A stretch of DNA of 8,943 nt from Microcaldota archaeon. GTDB taxonomy: Archaea > Micrarchaeota > Micrarchaeia > Micrarchaeales > CABMGC01. The DNA lies in assembly GCA_027449585.1 (NCBI GenBank), contig DAIDLJ010000031.1:1-8943 (forward strand), given 5' to 3'. The translations under genes were made by a program, and so were the position numbers. Within the stretch, counting starts at the first letter, position 1. The number at the start of each line of letters is the position of its first letter. The notes beneath the pieces are model-generated. The model worked only from the letters and a program-made list of their open reading frames with translations. It was not told where the DNA came from and did not search any database. Positions 4,654-8,943 of this stretch are shown piece after piece.

Positions 4654-7600
4654 ATGTTCGACCTTAACAAAAATGAGGAGGAGATTCTCAAGTATTGGAA
4701 TGACAACCGGATACTTGATAAGGTTAGGGAGAAGAACAGGGGAAAGAAGCCCTACTACTTCCTTGACGGCCCCCCATATGTGACAGGACAGCTCGGAGCG
4801 CACCACGTGTGGGTCGAGACGATAAAGGACCTCATAGTAAGGTACAAGAGATACCGCGGATTTGATGTTCATGACAGGGCGGGATTCGACGTCCACGGAC
4901 TGCCCATCGAAGTTAAGGTCGAGAAGAAGCTTGGAATAACCTCGAAGGCGGACATTGAAAGCAAGATGGGAATAGATGCCTTCATAAACGCATGCAGGGA
5001 GTTTGCAAAGGAGCAGTCGGTAGGAATGATATCGGATTACATAAGGTTCGGCTCGTCCCTTGACTTCGAGCACGCATACCTTCCTTTTGAGCACTACTAC
5101 ATCAACGCAGGCTGGCGCATCTTCAAAAAGATGTACGATAACGGACTTGTATACAAGGACCTGCAGGGGCTCGCTTATTGCCCTAAAGATGAGACCGTGC
5201 TCTCGGCGCAGGGACCTGAAGTCGAGTACGCGGATGCGACGGACCCTTCGATATTCGTTGCATTCAGGATCGTTGATCCTGCAAAGCTGCAGCTAAAGGA
5301 CAACACCTATCTTGTGATATGGACAACGACCCCATGGACGCTTCCTTCAAACCTTGCGATTGCGGCAAATCCAGAGCAGATGTACGTCTCGATAAATGCG
5401 GGGGAGAAGAACTATGTGGTTGCAAAGGAGAGGCTTGACTCTTTCACTGCGGCGGCAGGATTAAACGCAACGGTCACTGGAGAGTTCTACGGGCGCGAGC
5501 TTAAGGGAGTAAAGTACGTAAGCCCGCTTGAAGAGGAGGTGCCTAGGCAAAAGGAGCTAAGAAAGTACCACAAGGTGCTGCTCAGCGAGACATTCGTGAC
5601 CATAACTGAAGGAACTGGACTGCTGCACGTTGCGCCTGGACACGGACCGGAGGACTTCAAGCTAGGCAAGGAGAATGGGATGCCGATAATGTCGCCGATA
5701 GACGATCATGCAAGATACACCCAGGAAGCAGGGAAGTTTGCAGGACTAAAGGTTCCGGCCGAGGCGAACAAGGCGGTCCTTGAGACGCTCAAGGCAGATG
5801 GAAGCCTGCTGCACCAAGGGAGCGTAACGCACAGCTATCCACATTGCTGGAGATGCGAGAGCAAGCTCATATACAGGGCTACGGAGCAGTGGTTCGTAAA
5901 CATTCAGAAGATAAAGAAGAGAATGCTCAAGCAGAACCAGAAGATAAAGTGGCACCCAGAAGCTGCACGTGAGTGGTTCGCTGAGGCCACCGAGAATTCC
6001 CCGGACTGGACGCTATCAAGGCAGAGGTACTGGGGATCGACCATTCCAATATGGATTTGCGGATCCTGCAAGGCAGTGGAGGTCATGGGATCGTCTAAGG
6101 AGCTTGAGGATAGGGCAGGTCTGCATGAGCCGCTCACAGATCTCCATAGGTCATCGGTTGACAAGGTAACATTCAAGTGCGCAAAGTGCGGCGGGGTGAT
6201 GAAGAGGATACCGGACATATTCGACGTCTGGTATGATGCAGGAATATCGCATACGGCAAGCCTTCACGGGGACGAGTTCAAGAGATTATATCCTGTTGAC
6301 TGGATAACCGAGAGCAGGGACCAGATAAGAGGATGGTTTGCGGTGCTTCTTAGGACAAGCGTTGCGATATACGGAAATACCTCATTCAAGAGGGTGAACA
6401 TCGGCGGCATGATAAAAGACGAGCTTGGCCAGGAGATGCACAGGCACCTTGGCAATGCGGTCTCAGCAAAGGATCTTCTAAGCCTGGTATCGGCGGACGG
6501 ATTTAGGTTCTGGTGCTCAAGGCATCCGAGGTGGCTTGAGCTCAAGCTAAAGAAGCAGGAGCTTGTCGAGGCAAACAGCAACATAATAACATTCTATAAC
6601 ATCTCGGAGCTGGTGGGCGAGTTCAATGCGCTTGCAAGGATCGAAGGCAAGACGCCCAAAAAGCCAAATCCCGCAAAGCTCGAGACTGAGGAGAGATGGA
6701 TACTCTCAAGATACAGCACCTTCATAGACAGCGCAACCAAGCACCTCGACAACTACTTCATAGACGATGCGGTAAAGGAACTGCGGGACTTCGTTCTTGA
6801 GGACTTTAGCAGGTTCTATCTTAGGATCGCAAAGAAGAAGGTCTCAACAGGCAGCAAAAAGCAGGTAAGGACGATAGCAAATCTTGTCAATTACATATTC
6901 AGGAACATCCTTGTTGTATCATCGGTGGTAATGCCGTTCTCCGCGGAGAAGATGTATCGCAGTATAGGCGGGGAGGAGAGCATATTCATGGAGAAGTGGC
7001 CAAAGGCCAGCACAAAGGCAATGGACAGGCAGCTTGAGATGGAGTTCGAGATAGCAAGGGAGGCGATGACTGCGATACTCAACAGCAGGGAGAAGTCAGG
7101 AACCAAGCTTCGATGGCCCATCGCAAACGCGACTGCCGAAGTGAGCAGCGACGAGGCGTATAACGCGCTTGAGAAGCTCTCGTACCTCATAGAGAATTAC
7201 ACCAACGTAAAGCACCTAAATGTAAAGAAGTCGCAGGCCTCGGCATTCGAGGTCAGGCCCATCTTCCAAAAGCTCGGCCCAACGTTCAAGGAGAACGCAT
7301 CGGCGGTTGCCGAGGCGCTCAAGAAGGCCGACGCGCAGGAGATGAGCGCTGCGATAGGAAAGCATGGAAGCTACCAGCTGCGCACTGACAAGGGAACTTT
7401 CGATGTGACGCAGGAGCATTTTGTCGTCATAGAGAAGCTTGAGAAGGACAATGCAATAAAGTTCAAGTACGGAGTAGCGTACGCTGACAGGGAGGTAAGC
7501 AAGGAGCTAAAGGAGGAGGCGCTGCTTAGGGAGTTTGAGAGGCGGGTGCAGATTGCAAGGAAGGAGATGGGGCTAAAGAAGGGAGAGAAGGTGGACATAG

Positions 7601-7770
7601 AATATATGGTCTCTGAGGAGCTCCATGAAGCGATATCAAACAGCATCAAGCAGGTGAAGGCAGACCTGGGCGCACACAAGTTATCTAGGACGAATGCGGT
7701 AAGCACCAGTTTTGTAAAGGAGTTTGATGTCGAAGGGGAGAAGATAACCGTCGGCATAAACAGGAAGTGA
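4654..7770 (+). CDS. ileS: Isoleucyl-tRNA synthetase, archaeal type, divergent signature motifs
   Basis: A 1038-residue class I synthetase that charges tRNA-Ile. The start MFDLNKNEEEILKYW matches the family. Rossmann fold begin: FLDGPPYVTG (37-45). CP1 editing domain: WTTTPWTLP (223-231) and GTGLLHVAPGHGPED (320-334, D334 the expected editing Asp). Zinc sites: CWRC (398-401) and the C469/C472 with C509/C512 set. Then SRQRYWG, FDVWYDAG and DQIRGWF (556-562). The anticodon-binding helical domain and a C-terminal domain follow to the end. Both ATP-site signatures are unusual: the HIGH position reads GAHH (48-51, gap-free alignment from PPY to KD) and the KMSKS position reads EMHRH (594-598), followed by an intact LGN. 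All other domains look complete, so this is either a working lineage-specific enzyme or a paralogue with a changed role. The kinase-like gene follows 12 bases later. Confidence 0.95.
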   Translation: MFDLNKNEEEILKYWNDNRILDKVREKNRGKKPYYFLDGPPYVTGQLGAHHVWVETIKDLIVRYKRYRGFDVHDRAGFDVHGLPIEVKVEKKLGITSKADIESKMGIDAFINACREFAKEQSVGMISDYIRFGSSLDFEHAYLPFEHYYINAGWRIFKKMYDNGLVYKDLQGLAYCPKDETVLSAQGPEVEYADATDPSIFVAFRIVDPAKLQLKDNTYLVIWTTTPWTLPSNLAIAANPEQMYVSINAGEKNYVVAKERLDSFTAAAGLNATVTGEFYGRELKGVKYVSPLEEEVPRQKELRKYHKVLLSETFVTITEGTGLLHVAPGHGPEDFKLGKENGMPIMSPIDDHARYTQEAGKFAGLKVPAEANKAVLETLKADGSLLHQGSVTHSYPHCWRCESKLIYRATEQWFVNIQKIKKRMLKQNQKIKWHPEAAREWFAEATENSPDWTLSRQRYWGSTIPIWICGSCKAVEVMGSSKELEDRAGLHEPLTDLHRSSVDKVTFKCAKCGGVMKRIPDIFDVWYDAGISHTASLHGDEFKRLYPVDWITESRDQIRGWFAVLLRTSVAIYGNTSFKRVNIGGMIKDELGQEMHRHLGNAVSAKDLLSLVSADGFRFWCSRHPRWLELKLKKQELVEANSNIITFYNISELVGEFNALARIEGKTPKKPNPAKLETEERWILSRYSTFIDSATKHLDNYFIDDAVKELRDFVLEDFSRFYLRIAKKKVSTGSKKQVRTIANLVNYIFRNILVVSSVVMPFSAEKMYRSIGGEESIFMEKWPKASTKAMDRQLEMEFEIAREAMTAILNSREKSGTKLRWPIANATAEVSSDEAYNALEKLSYLIENYTNVKHLNVKKSQASAFEVRPIFQKLGPTFKENASAVAEALKKADAQEMSAAIGKHGSYQLRTDKGTFDVTQEHFVVIEKLEKDNAIKFKYGVAYADREVSKELKEEALLREFERRVQIARKEMGLKKGEKVDIEYMVSEELHEAISNSIKQVKADLGAHKLSRTNAVSTSFVKEFDVEGEKITVGINRK

Positions 7771-7782
7771 GCCGGTGCGCCA

Positions 7783-8322
7783 ATGGAGCTAATCATAATA
7801 TACGGCCCTCCGGGCGTAGGCAAGCTTGCGGTTGCAAAGGAGCTCTCGAAAATGACCGGATACAGAGTCTTCCACAACCATCTGACAATAGAAGTGGCAA
7901 GTGCAATATGGGACTTTGACGACCCCAATTATCTTCGTTTTAGGGACAGATATAGAAAGATGATGATAAGCGATGCTGAAAGGACAGGAGTCAAGGGCAT
8001 GATATTCACGTACGCCTACGGAAATACTGCATACGAGGATGCGTTCCTTAAGGACATAGTAAGGATAGTCAAAAGGGGAGGCGGCAGGAGCTTTTTCGTG
8101 CAGCTCTATTGCGACATAAAGAAGCTACGGGGGAGAGTGCTACATCCTTCAAGAAAGAAGTACCAGAAGATAAGCACCGTGAAGGAGCTTCATGCTGAGA
8201 TCAGGAAGAGAAGGGTTTTTGCAAAGGTGGGCTTTGCGGAATCAATGAGCATCGATAACACAAGAATAAGCCCAAAATCTGCAGCGATGATGATAACCAG
8301 GCAGTACGGACTTAGGAAATAG
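7783..8322 (+). CDS. P-loop kinase-like NTPase (shikimate-kinase-like AAA_33 type)
   Basis: A 179-residue single-domain protein. The Walker A loop is GPPGVGKL at residues 8-15, so the usual Ser/Thr after Lys is Leu15. As I recall, a GPPxVGKL loop followed by an HNHL segment (31-34 here) marks a family of small uncharacterised kinase-like proteins, so this substitution is probably normal for it. A later basic segment (LHPSRKKYQK) resembles the lid of small-molecule kinases, and an IDNT sequence lies near the C-terminus. It likely binds ATP and may phosphorylate a small molecule, but the substrate is unknown. It follows ileS by 12 bases, with GGTG at 7774-7777 (5-base spacer) as ribosome binding site, so the two are an operon. 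No functional link to tRNA charging can be shown. Confidence 0.7.
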   Translation: MELIIIYGPPGVGKLAVAKELSKMTGYRVFHNHLTIEVASAIWDFDDPNYLRFRDRYRKMMISDAERTGVKGMIFTYAYGNTAYEDAFLKDIVRIVKRGGGRSFFVQLYCDIKKLRGRVLHPSRKKYQKISTVKELHAEIRKRRVFAKVGFAESMSIDNTRISPKSAAMMITRQYGLRK

Positions 8323-8354
8323 TTAACTGCACATTATCGCCGAGCATGCAAAAG

Positions 8355-8393
8355 TTTATATATTAGTTAGTATATAATTATTATTAACTAATA
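8355..8393 (+). promoter_or_regulatory. Promoter and inverted-repeat operator of the second toxin-antitoxin pair
   Basis: TTTATATATTAG (8355-8366) is a strong archaeal TATA box, identical over 12 bases to the one before vapB. TATTAGTTA (8361-8369) and TAACTAATA (8385-8393) form a perfect 9-bp inverted repeat with a 15-base spacer. Its left arm overlaps the TATA box and the right arm covers the expected transcription start. This layout suits repression by the winged-helix protein encoded next; the binding is inferred. Confidence 0.65.
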
Positions 8394-8409
8394 AATAAAG
8401 TTGATTAAG

Positions 8410-8682
8410 ATGCCTAAAACAATGACCATGCAGAGATCATCTCCGACATTAAATACTGTTATTATGGTGGAAAACGCCATAAAGAATGCGCCAGATTCGG
8501 TAGTGACCATACCTGAGATAAAGAGACGTCTGCCAAAGCAAGTCAATCATTATACACTTATGACCATACTGGAATATCTGGAAGCCAGCAACAAGATAGT
8601 TGTTACGCTTAAGGGAATAACTTGGGTCCATAATACAAATCAGAACCTAAAACGTGCAATAGAAAAAGGGATGGAATTATGA
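8410..8682 (+). CDS. Winged-helix DNA-binding protein, probable antitoxin
   Basis: A 90-residue protein with a winged-helix pattern. Helix 1 is TLNTVIMVENAIKNA, helix 2 covers TIPEIKRRLP, and the recognition helix is NHYTLMTILEYLEASN. A beta wing follows (KIVVTLKGITWVHN). A basic N-terminus and a C-terminal helix (NLKRAIEKGMEL) flank it; the latter may contact the toxin. The frame is open to TTG 8401, but ATG 8410 is preferred as a standard codon about 25-30 bases from the predicted transcription start. The gene overlaps the next by ATGA, the arrangement of coupled toxin-antitoxin pairs, with the regulator first. I recall similar short archaeal proteins (MPKTMT...SPTLNTV) paired with RelE-like toxins. 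The role as antitoxin and autorepressor is inferred from that and the operator-like repeat upstream. Confidence 0.7.
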   Translation: MPKTMTMQRSSPTLNTVIMVENAIKNAPDSVVTIPEIKRRLPKQVNHYTLMTILEYLEASNKIVVTLKGITWVHNTNQNLKRAIEKGMEL

Positions 8683-8943
8683 AAAATGTGAGAGTAGTAT
8701 TCTCTCCAGAAGCAGAGGAAGCTTACAAGTATCTCAACGCAGAAGCACCGAAATCTAAGATTGAGAGAAGCATCCTGAATTCTATAAACAATAAGGTTGA
8801 GTTGATTAAGGTGAACGCACATTACGGTAGCCCTATAGCAAAGATCAGAATACCACAGGAATATGTGACCAAATATGGCATAAACAACCTTTTTCACGTT
8901 GAGTTGTCTAATTTCTGGCGCATGCTTTACACGCTTACAAATG
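8679..8943 (+). CDS. RelE/ParE-like toxin, 3' end beyond the window
   Basis: Reading from ATG 8679 gives 88 codons without a stop, cut by the window edge. The protein begins MKNVRVVFSPEAEEAYKYLN, the usual strand-plus-helix opening of RelE/ParE-fold toxins. It continues with a helix around IERSILNSINNKVELIKV, the stretch AHYGSPIAKIRIP, and NLFHVELSNFWRMLYTL, which matches the Arg-containing central beta strands of the family. RelE relatives cut mRNA on the ribosome, while ParE relatives poison gyrase; the missing C-terminus, where catalytic residues often lie, prevents a choice. It starts four bases inside the winged-helix gene (ATGA overlap), so the two are translationally coupled. Complete family members of this kind would run perhaps 30-60 residues further. 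Confidence 0.72.
   Translation, partial: MKNVRVVFSPEAEEAYKYLNAEAPKSKIERSILNSINNKVELIKVNAHYGSPIAKIRIPQEYVTKYGINNLFHVELSNFWRMLYTLTN

Noticed and set aside
4564..5094. Long open frame on the minus strand over the tnpB end and ileS start
   Set aside because: It is antisense to two strongly supported genes and shows no recognisable domain.
7804..7827. Broken Walker A motif (GKL instead of GKS/T) as a sign of an inactive kinase
   Set aside because: From memory, the GPPxVGKL form with a downstream HNHL segment is usual in this small kinase-like family, so it is not evidence of decay.
7371..7928. 185-codon minus-strand frame across the ileS 3' end
   Set aside because: The serine-rich composition is typical of an antisense shadow, and it crosses the well-supported ileS/kinase junction.
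8401..8409. TTG 8401 as the start of the winged-helix gene
   Set aside because: A standard ATG follows three codons later and no ribosome binding site favours the TTG.
1..8943. CRISPR array, tRNA or rRNA genes
   Set aside because: No regularly spaced repeats, no cloverleaf and no rRNA-like stretch were seen in the intergenic DNA.

Overview
This window looks archaeal. The evidence is an archaeal/eukaryotic-type isoleucyl-tRNA synthetase, TATA-box promoters (TTTATATA-like) lying about 25-50 bases upstream of starts, short or absent 5' leaders, tightly packed genes, and two toxin-antitoxin cassettes of the kind common in archaeal genomes. The small gene set and divergent synthetase motifs would fit a DPANN-type lineage, but that is inference; the sequence does not name the organism.

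Layout. (1) 17-657, minus strand: a family-2 glycosyltransferase gene broken by a frameshifting deletion of about 64 bases relative to its paralogue. (2) 719-1364, plus strand: a VapB-VapC toxin-antitoxin cassette with a TATA box and a perfect 10-bp inverted repeat as candidate operator. (3) 3228 down to 1404, minus strand: a three-gene operon running CDP-alcohol phosphatidyltransferase-like membrane enzyme, NUDIX hydrolase, then an intact family-2 glycosyltransferase paralogous to the broken gene. The VapBC cassette sits between the two glycosyltransferase copies. (4) 3355-about 4610, plus strand: an orphan TnpB element of the IS200/IS605 type with all catalytic residues. Its 3' end is packed with perfect hairpins that probably encode a guide (omega) RNA, and an imperfect hairpin ends exactly at the stop codon. 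(5) 4654-8322, plus strand: ileS followed 12 bases later by a small P-loop kinase-like gene. (6) 8355-8943, plus strand: a second toxin-antitoxin-like pair. A winged-helix protein overlaps by four bases (ATGA) a RelE/ParE-like toxin that is cut by the window edge.

How the parts relate. The minus-strand operon suggests envelope or glycolipid work (lipid head-group transfer plus glycosyl transfer), with the NUDIX enzyme perhaps acting on a nucleotide-activated intermediate; this is context only. The housekeeping pair (ileS plus kinase-like gene) is flanked by mobile or selfish modules: TnpB on the left, and toxin-antitoxin pairs at 719-1364 and 8355-8943.

Most worth a second look: both class I signature motifs of the IleRS are strongly degenerate; the TnpB/omega-RNA unit appears intact; the two toxin-antitoxin promoters share a 12-base TATA core, each with a different inverted repeat; and the phosphatidyltransferase-like protein has an insert inside its catalytic signature.
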